Below, piece after piece: positions 1 to 7,375 of a DNA stretch of 64,000 nt. This DNA is from an uncultured Bacillota bacterium (lineage in GTDB: Bacteria > Bacillota > Clostridia > Lachnospirales > CAG-274), in assembly GCA_958426775.1 (NCBI GenBank), contig CATZZP010000004.1, positions 62,001 to 126,000 on the forward strand. The letters run 5' to 3'. Positions within the stretch are counted from its first letter, which is position 1. Each line of letters starts with the position of its first letter. The notes below the pieces were generated by a model that was not told where the DNA came from, ran no database searches, and saw nothing but the letters and a program-made list of their open reading frames with translations. Made by a program: the position numbers and the translations under genes.

Positions 1-1
1 T

Positions 2-562
2 ACGGTTTTTAAGCTTGTTCAGTCTATGGGCTTAAGTGCTGAGGCCGCAAAGCTTTTAGTAGCAGCATTAAGTGCAGTAGCTGTGCTTGTGATTATAATT
101 GTGTTCTTTAAGACACAAATCGGCTTATGTATACGTGCAACAGGGGATAATGAGGATATGGTAAGTGCATCATCAATTAATGTTGATGCTACAAAAATTC
201 TTGCCGTAGCTATAAGTAACGGTCTTATAGCACTTTCAGGAGCATTGCTTGCTCAATATCAGGGCTTTGCTGATATAAATTCAGGTGTCGGTATATTGGT
301 AGTGGGTCTTGCTTCTGTTATCATTGGCGAGGCACTTGTAGGTAAAAGAGGTGTAACGGCAGGCTTTATTTCTGCCTTAATAGGCAGCATTGTATATCGC
401 TTTATTATTGCCGTTGCAATTAATTCAAGCATATTCCCTGCTTTTCTTTTAAAGCTGGTTTCAGCGGTAATTGTAGCCTGTGCCCTTTCTCTTCCTACAA
501 TTAAATACCATATGGAAAGACATAAAATAAAAAGGGAGGCTCTTAAAAATGCTGGAAATTAA
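2..562 (+). CDS. ABC transporter permease, COG4120 type (5' partial)
   Basis: C-terminal part of an integral-membrane permease; the open frame runs off the left edge, so the true start lies outside the window. At least four hydrophobic segments are visible, one near the N-terminus of the visible part, two around the glycine-rich stretch that includes GVGILVVGLASVIIGEALVG, and one near the C-terminus. This pattern is typical of the uncharacterised permeases (COG4120, TrpY-like) that work with a COG1101 ATPase and a COG2984 binding protein. It overlaps the next gene by 14 bases, so the two are translationally coupled. Substrate unknown; relatives have been linked to tryptophan or other small organic solutes, which this sequence alone cannot settle. 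Confidence 0.85.
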   Translation, partial: TVFKLVQSMGLSAEAAKLLVAALSAVAVLVIIIVFFKTQIGLCIRATGDNEDMVSASSINVDATKILAVAISNGLIALSGALLAQYQGFADINSGVGILVVGLASVIIGEALVGKRGVTAGFISALIGSIVYRFIIAVAINSSIFPAFLLKLVSAVIVACALSLPTIKYHMERHKIKREALKNAGN

Positions 563-1346
563 AAATGCAGTTAAGGTTTTTTCCAAGGGTACTCCTAATG
601 AGCATACAGCTCTTAATAACCTTAATTTAACTCTTAAAAACGGTGACTATGTAACTATAGTCGGCTCAAACGGTGCAGGTAAGTCTACCCTGTTTAATGC
701 TGTCTGCGGTAGCTTTTGGCTGGATAACGGCAGTGTAATTGTAGATGGCAGAGATATAAGCTTTTTGCCTGAATTTAAAAGGGCTGCATTTATAGGCAGG
801 GTTTTTCAGGATCCTATGAAGGGTACGGCACCTAACCTTACTATTGAGGAAAATATTGCCCTTGCTTATGCAAGAGCAAGAAAGGGCAGATTGGCCTTTG
901 CCGTAACTAAAAAGGACAGAGAAATGTTCAGAACTGCCCTAAGCGAGTTTGGTATGGGTCTTGAGGATAGAATGAAAACTAAGGTGGGACTGCTTTCGGG
1001 CGGTCAAAGACAGGTGGTAACTCTTCTTATGTGTACTTTAGTACCGCCGAAGCTCCTTTTGCTTGATGAGCATACAGCGGCACTTGACCCTGCAACTGCT
1101 GAAAAGGTAATGGAAATTACAAACAGCATAGTAAATAAAAATAAGCTTACCACGCTTATGATTACACATAATCTGTCATCTGCTCTGGTTACGGGCAATC
1201 GTACAATAATGATGGATGAGGGCAGCATTATCCTTGACGTAAGCGGTGAGGAAAGAGCAAATATGTCTATGGATGATGTACTTAATATGTATTCATTAAA
1301 AAGAAACAAGGTATTTGATAATGACAGAATGTTACTTACAAAGTAA
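549..1346 (+). CDS. ABC transporter ATP-binding protein, COG1101 type
   Basis: Energises the permease encoded just upstream. Walker A GSNGAGKST at residues 39-47, Q-loop in VFQDPMKGT, signature LSGGQ at 149-153, Walker B LLLLDEH ending near 175, and the switch histidine at 207 (MITHN) are all intact. The usual D-E-P after Walker B is D-E-H, which is characteristic of this subfamily. Length (265 aa) is normal. Start ATG has a GGGAGG ribosome site about 9 bases upstream, inside the permease gene. The substrate-binding protein is expected upstream of the window. A terminator follows directly. Confidence 0.9.
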   Translation: MLEIKNAVKVFSKGTPNEHTALNNLNLTLKNGDYVTIVGSNGAGKSTLFNAVCGSFWLDNGSVIVDGRDISFLPEFKRAAFIGRVFQDPMKGTAPNLTIEENIALAYARARKGRLAFAVTKKDREMFRTALSEFGMGLEDRMKTKVGLLSGGQRQVVTLLMCTLVPPKLLLLDEHTAALDPATAEKVMEITNSIVNKNKLTTLMITHNLSSALVTGNRTIMMDEGSIILDVSGEERANMSMDDVLNMYSLKRNKVFDNDRMLLTK

Positions 1347-1370
1347 TAATTTTTGATAGCCTTAAAAAAC

Positions 1371-1407
1371 AGCGGTGTAGATTTATAAAAAATCTATGCC
1401 GCTTTTG
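1371..1407 (+). terminator. Intrinsic terminator of the ABC transporter operon
   Basis: Arms 1371-1384 and 1390-1403 pair over 14 positions (two G-T wobbles) and are followed by TTTTGCTTT. It separates the transporter genes from the small ORF at 1507, which therefore needs its own promoter. Confidence 0.75.
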
Positions 1408-1506
1408 CTTTATAAGTCCTTAAAATGAGGATATATGTAATAATTTGCTAACGGTTTATATTGCTACCTTACTAGGAATAATATACACTTAAATTGAGGT
1501 GGTGCT

Positions 1507-1617
1507 ATGAGATACAGGCTTGCAATAGTAATAGGTATAGCCCTGCTTTTATTTCTCTTTCCTCCTAAGGTAAATGCAGAAAATACAGATATGGGTTATA
1601 TTTTATATGAGTATTAA
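1507..1617 (+). CDS. Small secreted peptide candidate (36 aa)
   Basis: A 36-codon ORF with a strong ribosome site (GAGGTGG, about 7 bases before ATG). The product has a textbook signal peptide: basic MRYR, hydrophobic LAIVIGIALLLFLF, then PPKVNA, a good signal peptidase I site. Cleavage there would release a 12-residue acidic/aromatic peptide, ENTDMGYILYEY. It lies between a terminator upstream (1371-1407) and a hairpin directly after the stop codon, so it looks like an independent unit. I recognise no family. It could be a secreted signal, a lipid-free membrane microprotein, or the remnant of a longer exported protein. A sigma-A promoter is not obvious in 1410-1495. Confidence 0.5.
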   Translation: MRYRLAIVIGIALLLFLFPPKVNAENTDMGYILYEY

Positions 1618-1618
1618 A

Positions 1619-1665
1619 AAAAGGTGTATCCTACGGATTTCATAGTCTGTAGAGATACACCTTTT
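1619..1665. terminator. Bidirectional terminator between small ORF and cation ATPase
   Basis: Arms AAAAGGTGTATC (1619-1630) and GATACACCTTTT (1654-1665), with the inner CTACGGA/TCTGTAG pairing continuing the stem. A-rich and T-rich flanks allow use from both convergent genes. Confidence 0.8.
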
Positions 1666-1678
1666 AGTTTATTTATAT

Positions 1679-4324
1679 TTATCTTACGCTTTTGCCAACC
1701 TTACGCTGTATAAACTTAACAATCTCCATAATAGGTATAATCAATATTGCAAGAGCTATAGCAATACCATATTCTACAAGAGAGATATGCTCAAAGCCAA
1801 AGGCATCTGAAAGGAAAGGTATATAAATAACAGCAGTTGTCATAACAAAGGAAGCAATAGTTGCAAGCCAAATATATTTGTTATGGGACTTCATAGTAAA
1901 GATTGAACCACGACGTGAACGCATATTAAAGGAGTGGAAAATCTCTACCATTGACAAGGTTAAAAATGCCATTGTCATACCGTCAGGGCTGTCTGTTATT
2001 TCCCATACGCCTGACTCAATATAGTGACCTATAAAGTAAGCTGATATTGTAAGTACGGTAATTATAGAACCCTGGAAGAAAATATCAAAGCCCATACCGC
2101 CTGCAAAGATACCTTCTTTAGAGTCACGAGGCTTACATTCCATTATGTTGCTTTCGCTCTTTTCAACACCCAGTGCAAGAGCAGGGAAGCAGTCTGTAAT
2201 AAGGTTAATCCATAAAAGATGTACAGGCTTAAGAATTGTAAAGCCCATAAGTGTTGTAAAGAAGATTGAAAGTACCTCTGCAAGGTTGGAGGATAAGAGG
2301 AACTGTATTGACTTACGCATATTGTCGTAAATACGTCTACCCTCTTCAACAGCGGCAACAATTGTTGCAAAGTTATCATCTGCAAGTACCATATCCGCTA
2401 CATTCTTTGTAACATCAGTACCTGTAATACCCATACCTACACCAATGTCGGCAGATTTAATTGAAGGTGCATCGTTTACACCGTCGCCTGTCATAGCAGT
2501 AATCTTGCCCTTAGCCTTCCATGCTTTAACAATACGTACCTTATGCTCAGGCTGTACTCTTGCGTATACAGAGTACTTTTCAATATTGTTTAAAAGCTCT
2601 TCTTCGCTCATATCATTAAGCTGTGCACCTGTAATTGCTTCGCTTTCAGACTTAATAATCTGAAGCTCCTTAGCTATTGCAACAGCAGTGTCCTTGTGGT
2701 CACCCGTAATCATAACAGGGTGAATGCCTGCCTTTGTACAGCTTTGTATTGCAGGTAATACCTCAGGTCTTACGGGGTCAATCATACCGGAAAGACCGAT
2801 ATAGCAAAGATTATTTTCAAGTGTTTCAGGTGAATAATCCGTAGGTGCCGACTCATAGGTACGCTGTGCGGCACAAAGCACACGTAAAGCCTTGTCAGCC
2901 ATAGCCTTGTTACCGTTTAAAATATCGCTCTTAATGCTCTCTGTCATAGATACTACATTACCATCTACAAGAGCGTGAGTACAGAGCTTTAAAATTTCAT
3001 CGGGAGCACCCTTGGTAAACTGAATTATCTTACCGTCAGTAGTTTTATGAACGGTCGACATCATCTTACGTGAGGAGTCAAAAGGTGCCTCTCCTATTCT
3101 CACATATTCCTTGGAAAGGTCATTTTTAGACATTCCCAGCTTATAAGCGTCATTTACTAAGGCACACTCTGTAGGCTCGCCTATAGCAGAGTTATTTTCA
3201 TCAAGCTCAGCGTCTGAGCAAAGTGCCATGGCTTTTGCAAGAAGGTTTACATCACTTGTATAATGCTCGGTTACAGTCATCTTATTTTGTGTAAGAGTAC
3301 CTGTCTTATCCGAACAGATAGTCTGTGTACAGCCTAAGGTTTCAACAGCTGTAAGTCTACGAATAACTGCATTTTTCTTTGACATATTGGTAACACCGAT
3401 AGAAAGCACGATGGTTACAACTGCCGCAAGACCTTCGGGAATAGCTGCAACTGCAAGACTGACTGCTACCATAAAGGTGTTAAGGAGAGTTTCACCGCTG
3501 AAATCCTTATAAACTATAAATATATCGAATAAGAAGATAAATAAGCAGATACCAATTACAAGTATACTTAAAATTTTACTTAACTGGTTTAACTTAAGCT
3601 GAAGCGGTGTAGCCTCTTCATCAGTATTCTGCAGAGCATCTGCAATCTTACCCATTTCAGTTTCCATACCTGTTGCACATACAACAGCCTTACCTCTGCC
3701 GTATACAACGGTACTGCCCATGTAAACCATATTTTTTCTGTCGCCCAAAGATATATCCTTTTCGCCGTTAAGCTCAAGAATTTCACTTACCTTGCTGACA
3801 GGAACGGATTCACCCGTAAGTGCAGCCTCTTCAATCTTCATGCTTGCACTTTCAAGTATTCTTGCATCGGCAGGTACTGCATCGCCTGCTTCAAGTAAAA
3901 TAATATCACCGGGTACAAGATCCTCGCTCTTAACGGTAACAGTGTGACCGTCACGCAAAACCTTTGATGTAGCGGCGGTTATTTCCTGAAGTGCAGCAAT
4001 AGCCTTTTCAGCCTTGTTTTCCTGGACAACGCCTAAAACAGCATTAATAATTACAACTGCCATAATTATTATAACATCTGCAAAGGATTCCCCTGAATAT
4101 GCCGCAGTAATACCTGATATTGCCGCAGCTGCAATAAGTATAATAATCATAGGGTCGGCAAGCTCTTTTAAGAACTTTTCGATAAGGGTGACCTTTCTGC
4201 CCTCTTTAAGCTTGTTTTTGCCGTATTTTTCAAGCCTTTGTGAGGCGACTTGGGAGCTTAGTCCCTTTTCATCGGTGTCAAGGCTTTGAAGCACCTGAGA
4301 TACTTCGGACAAATACTCTTTCAT
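1679..4324 (-). CDS. P2A-type cation-transporting ATPase (Ca2+ or Mn2+ exporter)
   Basis: Membrane pump of the SERCA/PacL class. From the chosen start (881 aa): TGES at 170-173 (actuator), PEGL at 296-299 in M4, phosphorylation Asp339 in SDKTGTLT, hinge TGDGVNDAPS, and M5 SSNLAEV and M6 NLITD, which match the SERCA ion ligands. The start at 4324 is chosen because GGAGG lies 10 bases upstream; an in-frame ATG 45 bases earlier has no such site. Upstream sits a probable manganese riboswitch with its own promoter, so the physiological ion may be Mn2+ rather than, or as well as, Ca2+ (known precedent: the yybP-ykoY-controlled P-type ATPase YoaB of Lactococcus). Single-gene unit. Confidence 0.92.
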   Translation of the reverse strand: MKEYLSEVSQVLQSLDTDEKGLSSQVASQRLEKYGKNKLKEGRKVTLIEKFLKELADPMIIILIAAAAISGITAAYSGESFADVIIIMAVVIINAVLGVVQENKAEKAIAALQEITAATSKVLRDGHTVTVKSEDLVPGDIILLEAGDAVPADARILESASMKIEEAALTGESVPVSKVSEILELNGEKDISLGDRKNMVYMGSTVVYGRGKAVVCATGMETEMGKIADALQNTDEEATPLQLKLNQLSKILSILVIGICLFIFLFDIFIVYKDFSGETLLNTFMVAVSLAVAAIPEGLAAVVTIVLSIGVTNMSKKNAVIRRLTAVETLGCTQTICSDKTGTLTQNKMTVTEHYTSDVNLLAKAMALCSDAELDENNSAIGEPTECALVNDAYKLGMSKNDLSKEYVRIGEAPFDSSRKMMSTVHKTTDGKIIQFTKGAPDEILKLCTHALVDGNVVSMTESIKSDILNGNKAMADKALRVLCAAQRTYESAPTDYSPETLENNLCYIGLSGMIDPVRPEVLPAIQSCTKAGIHPVMITGDHKDTAVAIAKELQIIKSESEAITGAQLNDMSEEELLNNIEKYSVYARVQPEHKVRIVKAWKAKGKITAMTGDGVNDAPSIKSADIGVGMGITGTDVTKNVADMVLADDNFATIVAAVEEGRRIYDNMRKSIQFLLSSNLAEVLSIFFTTLMGFTILKPVHLLWINLITDCFPALALGVEKSESNIMECKPRDSKEGIFAGGMGFDIFFQGSIITVLTISAYFIGHYIESGVWEITDSPDGMTMAFLTLSMVEIFHSFNMRSRRGSIFTMKSHNKYIWLATIASFVMTTAVIYIPFLSDAFGFEHISLVEYGIAIALAILIIPIMEIVKFIQRKVGKSVR

Positions 4325-4412
4325 TAAAATAAATCCTCCTTTTTTGAGCTTTAAAATTTGATAATACAAGTATCCTTGTAATACAAAAGCTCTTATATTA
4401 GATAAGTTTATG

Positions 4413-4507
4413 TAAAAAGAAAAGACTCAATACAGCTATAAGCCATACCCAGCCTGCAAAAATTAAATAATAAGGCTAAATACAGCAATAGTTATAAATG
4501 AGTCTCG
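4413..4507 (-). terminator. Riboswitch expression platform: intrinsic terminator
   Basis: On the minus strand, AGACTCA at the 3' side of the aptamer is exactly complementary to TGAGTCT about 70 nt later, which is followed by TTTTCTTTTT. The same AGACTCA segment takes part in the aptamer closing stem, so aptamer and terminator are mutually exclusive. This fits ligand binding preventing termination. The stem interior contains further pairing (TAGCC/GGCTTA) with bulges. Confidence 0.7.
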
Positions 4508-4590
4508 TTATTTAAGATAAGCCAGACCAAAGGGCTAGGTCGGAATGTTGACTTACCGCATTATGAATGCAAACTACTCCCTCACGAGTA
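4498..4590 (-). promoter_or_regulatory. yybP-ykoY family (Mn2+) riboswitch aptamer, probable
   Basis: Minus-strand leader of the P-type ATPase. It carries the two hallmark internal-loop motifs of the family: GAGGGAGTAG near the 5' side (forward 4574-4585) and AACGAGAC near the 3' side (forward 4502-4509), brought together by a closing helix, with an arm GACCTAGCCCTTTGGTC between. The yybP-ykoY class is known to sense Mn2+ and often controls P-type ATPases and MntP exporters. The assignment was made by eye from motif order, not by a covariance model. Confidence 0.75.
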
Positions 4591-4611
4591 TTAAGCTTTA
4601 ATTTTAAATAA

Positions 4612-4640
4612 ATTATACCAATTTTAGTTTATTAAGTCAA
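4612..4640 (-). promoter_or_regulatory. Sigma-A promoter of the riboswitch-ATPase unit
   Basis: Minus strand TTGACT, 17-base spacer, TATAAT (forward AGTCAA 4635-4640 and ATTATA 4612-4617). It places the transcription start about 20 bases before the aptamer. Confidence 0.8.
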
Positions 4641-4699
4641 TAATGAAATATAATGCATAAAAAAATAATTAAGATATTTAAAAAAAAATAAAATAATGC

Positions 4700-4728
4700 T
4701 TTTTAATTTGTTTTTAATGTGATATAAT
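4700..4728 (+). promoter_or_regulatory. Extended -10 promoter for nfeD-floA
   Basis: TGATATAAT (4720-4728) is a TG-extended -10 box; the -35 region is only T-rich. It lies 36 bases before the NfeD start codon. Confidence 0.5.
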
Positions 4729-4763
4729 TAAGCTGTCAAATAAATTATAAGGAGGAAAAAAAT

Positions 4764-5231
4764 TTGGAGTATATTGCATTGGTGCTTTTAATATGCGGTG
4801 CATTATTGCTTTTGGCAGAATTTTTTGTGCCGGGCTTTGGTTTTTTCGGCATATCAGGTGTTATACTAATAGTAATATCAGCTGTTATGACCATTGTTTT
4901 TGTACCCTTCGGCACAATTATTGTATTAGCTGAAGCAGTAATACTGATATTATTAGGCTATCTGGGTTTTGATTATTTTAAAAAACACAGCAAAAACAGC
5001 CGAATTATCCTTAACGAAACTCTTAATGAGGATGAGAGCAATATCGAAACCCTACGCTCCTATATAGGTAAGGAGGGTATTGCACGCACACCACTTAAAC
5101 CCTTTGGCAATATCAACATAGACGGCAACTATATTGATGCCTGCTCCGACGGTGAATTTATCGAAGCAAACGAAAAGGTGTTAGTTGTGCGTGAGTATGA
5201 AAACAAGCTTTATGTCAGAAAAATTAATTAA
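4764..5231 (+). CDS. NfeD family membrane protein
   Basis: 155 aa: two closely spaced hydrophobic segments in the first 75 residues (including LVLLICGALLLLAEFFVPGF), then a small beta-barrel/OB-like domain with GKEGIARTPLKPFG and the typical end EKVLVVREYENKLYVRK. This is the short NfeD form without the protease domain. NfeD proteins are encoded next to flotillins and thought to assist them, as seen here with floA 19 bases downstream. The start is TTG, fixed by the GGAGG site at 4751-4755; no ATG fits. Confidence 0.85.
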   Translation: MEYIALVLLICGALLLLAEFFVPGFGFFGISGVILIVISAVMTIVFVPFGTIIVLAEAVILILLGYLGFDYFKKHSKNSRIILNETLNEDESNIETLRSYIGKEGIARTPLKPFGNINIDGNYIDACSDGEFIEANEKVLVVREYENKLYVRKIN

Positions 5232-5250
5232 ATAGAGGAGGAAAGTTTTT

Positions 5251-6258
5251 ATGGGCATAAATGATTTTATCTTACTTTTTATTATCTTTATTGCAATTAT
5301 TGCATTTTTGGTTATTATGAGCTTTATTCCGCTTAGATTGTGGATTTCGGCTGCTGCTGCAGGTGTGCATGTAAGCTTCTTTTCACTTATCGGTATGAGG
5401 TTAAGACGTGTAAGACCTGAAAGAATTATTAACCCTATGATTAAGGGTACAAAGGCAGGCTTGAATATGTCGGTAAACCAGCTTGAGTCCCACTTACTTT
5501 CAGGCGGTAAGGTAGATAATGTAGTTGATGCACTTATAGCAGCTCACAGAGCTAACCTCGACTTAACCTTTGAGCGTGCGGCTGCAATTGACCTTGCAGG
5601 ACGTAATGTTTTTCAGGCTGTAAGTATGAGCGTTACACCTAAGATTATTGAAACACCTTGGATAAGTGCTGTTGCAAGGGACGGTATTGAGGTTAAGGTT
5701 ATAGCAAGGGTTACGGTACGTGCAAACATTGCAAGACTTGTCGGTGGTGCAGGTGAAGAAACTATCATCGCAAGAATTGGTGAGGGTATTGTAACTACAG
5801 TAGGTTCATCAGACACCCATAAAATGGTTCTTGAAAATCCTGACAGTATTTCACAGTGTGTACTTAGCAAGGGTCTTGACTTAGGTACAGCCTTTGAAAT
5901 TCTTTCTATTGATATAGCTGATATTGACATAGGCAGAAACATCGGTGCTCACCTTCAGATTGAACAGGCAGAGGCTGATAAGCAGATTGCACAGGCTAAG
6001 GCAGAGGAAAGACGTGCACTTGCTATTGCTACTGAGCAGGAAATGAAGGCTCACGTACAGGAAATGCGTGCAAAGGTAGTAGAGGCAGAGGCACTTGTGC
6101 CTAACGCTATTGCAGAGGCACTCAGAAATGGCAATTTAGGCGTTATGGACTACTATAATATGTCAAATGTAAAGGCTGAGGCTAACCTTAAGGACGCTTT
6201 AAGCAAGATGAATATTGAAGTTGGCTTAAAGGGTACTAAAAAGGATGACAATAAGTAA
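5251..6258 (+). CDS. floA: Flotillin-like protein FloA
   Basis: Membrane-microdomain scaffold of the SPFH family (Bacillus YqfA type). One N-terminal membrane helix (FIAIIAFLVIMSFIPLRLW), then the conserved IGMRLRRVRPE loop, an SPFH core with ARVTVRANIARLVGGAGEE and ARIGEGIVTTVGSSDTH, and an Ala/Glu-rich coiled coil (EQAEADKQIAQAKAEERRA). 335 aa, the normal length. Ribosome site GAGGAGG. Co-transcribed with the NfeD gene before it and probably with the zinc-ribbon gene after it. Confidence 0.95.
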   Translation: MGINDFILLFIIFIAIIAFLVIMSFIPLRLWISAAAAGVHVSFFSLIGMRLRRVRPERIINPMIKGTKAGLNMSVNQLESHLLSGGKVDNVVDALIAAHRANLDLTFERAAAIDLAGRNVFQAVSMSVTPKIIETPWISAVARDGIEVKVIARVTVRANIARLVGGAGEETIIARIGEGIVTTVGSSDTHKMVLENPDSISQCVLSKGLDLGTAFEILSIDIADIDIGRNIGAHLQIEQAEADKQIAQAKAEERRALAIATEQEMKAHVQEMRAKVVEAEALVPNAIAEALRNGNLGVMDYYNMSNVKAEANLKDALSKMNIEVGLKGTKKDDNK

Positions 6259-6282
6259 TATATAAAGGAGAGTATTTTCAGA

Positions 6283-6753
6283 ATGAAGCTTTTTAGTAAT
6301 TTAAAAAACAATGCACAGAACTTGGCAGAAAATGCAAAAAAGAATGTTGATGTCAAAAAGCTGGAGTTTACAATAAAAGGCGTTAAAAAGGAAAATACTC
6401 TGTTGTATGCACAGATAGGAAAGCTGGTTTACACCTGTAAAAAAAGCGGAAAACCGATAGTTTCCAAGGAAATTGAGGATTTGTGTGCACAAATTGACGG
6501 TAACCGTATTAAGGTGGCGGGTCTTGAAAGTAAGCTTTCGGAGCTTAATACTCAGGGCAGTAAGCCGCAAAATGACAGTGCGGATAACGATATTACCGTA
6601 AACGTTGTACCTATAGGTAAAAGCGAAAAAGACCTCCGCCTTATAAGGACGGAGGAGGGGTTAAGGTTTATGAGGTGTTGCCCTAATTGCGGTGGCTCAA
6701 ATGAGCCTGACAGCAGTACCTGTTCGTCATGCGGTTACAGCTTTAAGGATTAA
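6283..6753 (+). CDS. Zinc-ribbon protein with N-terminal coiled coil
   Basis: 156 aa soluble protein. Residues about 10-85 are Lys/Glu-rich and likely helical; the C-terminus carries a zinc ribbon, CPNCGG then 11 residues then CSSCGYSF. Proteins of this layout are common downstream of floA-like genes in Clostridia, but no biochemical role is established. Ribosome site AAAGGAGAG 11 bases before ATG. Its stop codon overlaps the stop of the convergent SASP gene, and its terminator lies inside that gene's coding sequence. Confidence 0.75.
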   Translation: MKLFSNLKNNAQNLAENAKKNVDVKKLEFTIKGVKKENTLLYAQIGKLVYTCKKSGKPIVSKEIEDLCAQIDGNRIKVAGLESKLSELNTQGSKPQNDSADNDITVNVVPIGKSEKDLRLIRTEEGLRFMRCCPNCGGSNEPDSSTCSSCGYSFKD

Positions 6754-6950
6754 TTATTTTGAGAGGGTTGGCTGTTCTTTTTAGCCAACTCTCTCTTTTT
6801 CTTTGTCATAAGTCCGCCTATGCGTCCGCTTTCCTTAGCACTTAGGCTTTTCCAGCCGCCTTGTTGTATTTTTCCGTCAAGACCAAGCTCCTTTGCTATT
6901 TCGTATTTTAAAATATCATCGGGAGTCGGCAGTTTTTTTGCTTTTTGCAT
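6750..6950 (-). CDS. Small acid-soluble spore protein, alpha/beta type
   Basis: 66 aa. Shows both conserved blocks of the alpha/beta SASP family: KYEIAKELGLD, matching the N-terminal helix with its germination-protease region, and LSAKESGRIGGLMTKK, matching the second DNA-binding block. These proteins coat spore DNA and are degraded at germination. The tail KKNSQPSQNN is unusually polar because it is read through the inverted repeat that forms the neighbour's terminator. AGGAGG ribosome site 6 bases before the start. Product is small, and the family call is from motifs only. Confidence 0.85.
   Translation of the reverse strand: MQKAKKLPTPDDILKYEIAKELGLDGKIQQGGWKSLSAKESGRIGGLMTKKKRELAKKNSQPSQNN
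6761..6800 (+). terminator. Terminator of nfeD-floA operon, inside SASP coding region
   Basis: Arms 6761-6773 and 6783-6795 (GTTGGCT/AGCCAAC core, 13 pairs with one wobble) followed by TTTTTC. The whole structure lies within the last codons of the convergent SASP gene. Confidence 0.8.
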
Positions 6951-6970
6951 AATGCTACCTCCTTTTACCT

Positions 6971-7001
6971 TATTATTGCCATAAAACTCTACTTATATAC
7001 A
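6971..7001 (-). promoter_or_regulatory. Possible sigma-G type promoter of the SASP gene
   Basis: Minus strand TGTATA, 17 bases, CAATAAT(A). Compared with the forespore sigma-G consensus (TGnATA, 17-18, CATAnTA) the -35 matches and the -10 is one shifted base from consensus. Sigma-G control is expected for SASP genes. Confidence 0.4.
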
Positions 7002-7018
7002 CAATAGCATTATTGTGC

Positions 7019-7047
7019 TTGACAAGGTGTTATAGTAGTGTTATAGT
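7019..7047 (+). promoter_or_regulatory. Sigma-A promoter of lysine riboswitch-asd operon
   Basis: TTGACA (7019-7024), 17-base spacer, TATAGT (7042-7047), directly before the L-box aptamer. Confidence 0.85.
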
Positions 7048-7057
7048 AAAAATACAG

Positions 7058-7226
7058 AGATAGAGGTGCGTTTTTCATAAGTAGCATATATGAGATATGA
7101 AGGTATCGGTGATTATATGTAAAAGGGTAAAATGCCGAAGGCTTGCCTTCCCTTCAGGTGGCGGTCTGGTTGCCTTGATTAATAGTCGGGTGACTGTCAT
7201 CACGTATATGTGGTGGAGAGCTATCC
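7058..7226 (+). promoter_or_regulatory. Lysine riboswitch (L box)
   Basis: Leader of asd-dapA-dapB. The closing stem pairs GATAG (7059-7063) with CTATC (7221-7225). Family-conserved blocks are present in order: AGAGGTGCG with AAGTA, AAAGGGTAAAATGCCGAAG, a GGCGGTCTGGTTGCC arm, and TCGGGTGACTGTCATCACG followed by TGGTGGAGAGCTATC. The class binds L-lysine and represses lysine-biosynthesis genes, which is what follows here. Confidence 0.95.
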
Positions 7227-7247
7227 GAGGTTATATTTAATTTACTC

Positions 7248-7279
7248 GGGTTGGCTTTAGTCAACTCTGTTTTTGTTTT
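7248..7279 (+). terminator. Riboswitch-controlled terminator before asd
   Basis: GGGTTGGC-TTTA-GTCAACTC hairpin followed by TGTTTTTGTTTT. CCGAGG at 7225-7230 can pair with the CTCGG that leads into this stem, giving a competing antiterminator. Confidence 0.75.
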
Positions 7280-7375
7280 ACGGGTGGAATTGCCTGACCT
7301 CTGTAAAAACAGAAATATATAGGACATACACAGGCAAGAAAAAAATTTATAAAATGAGAATAGGAGTCAAAAAAA

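Noticed and set aside
1004..1309. Minus-strand ORF of 101 codons inside the ABC ATPase gene
   Set aside because: Antisense shadow of a well-conserved gene; no ribosome site or family resemblance.
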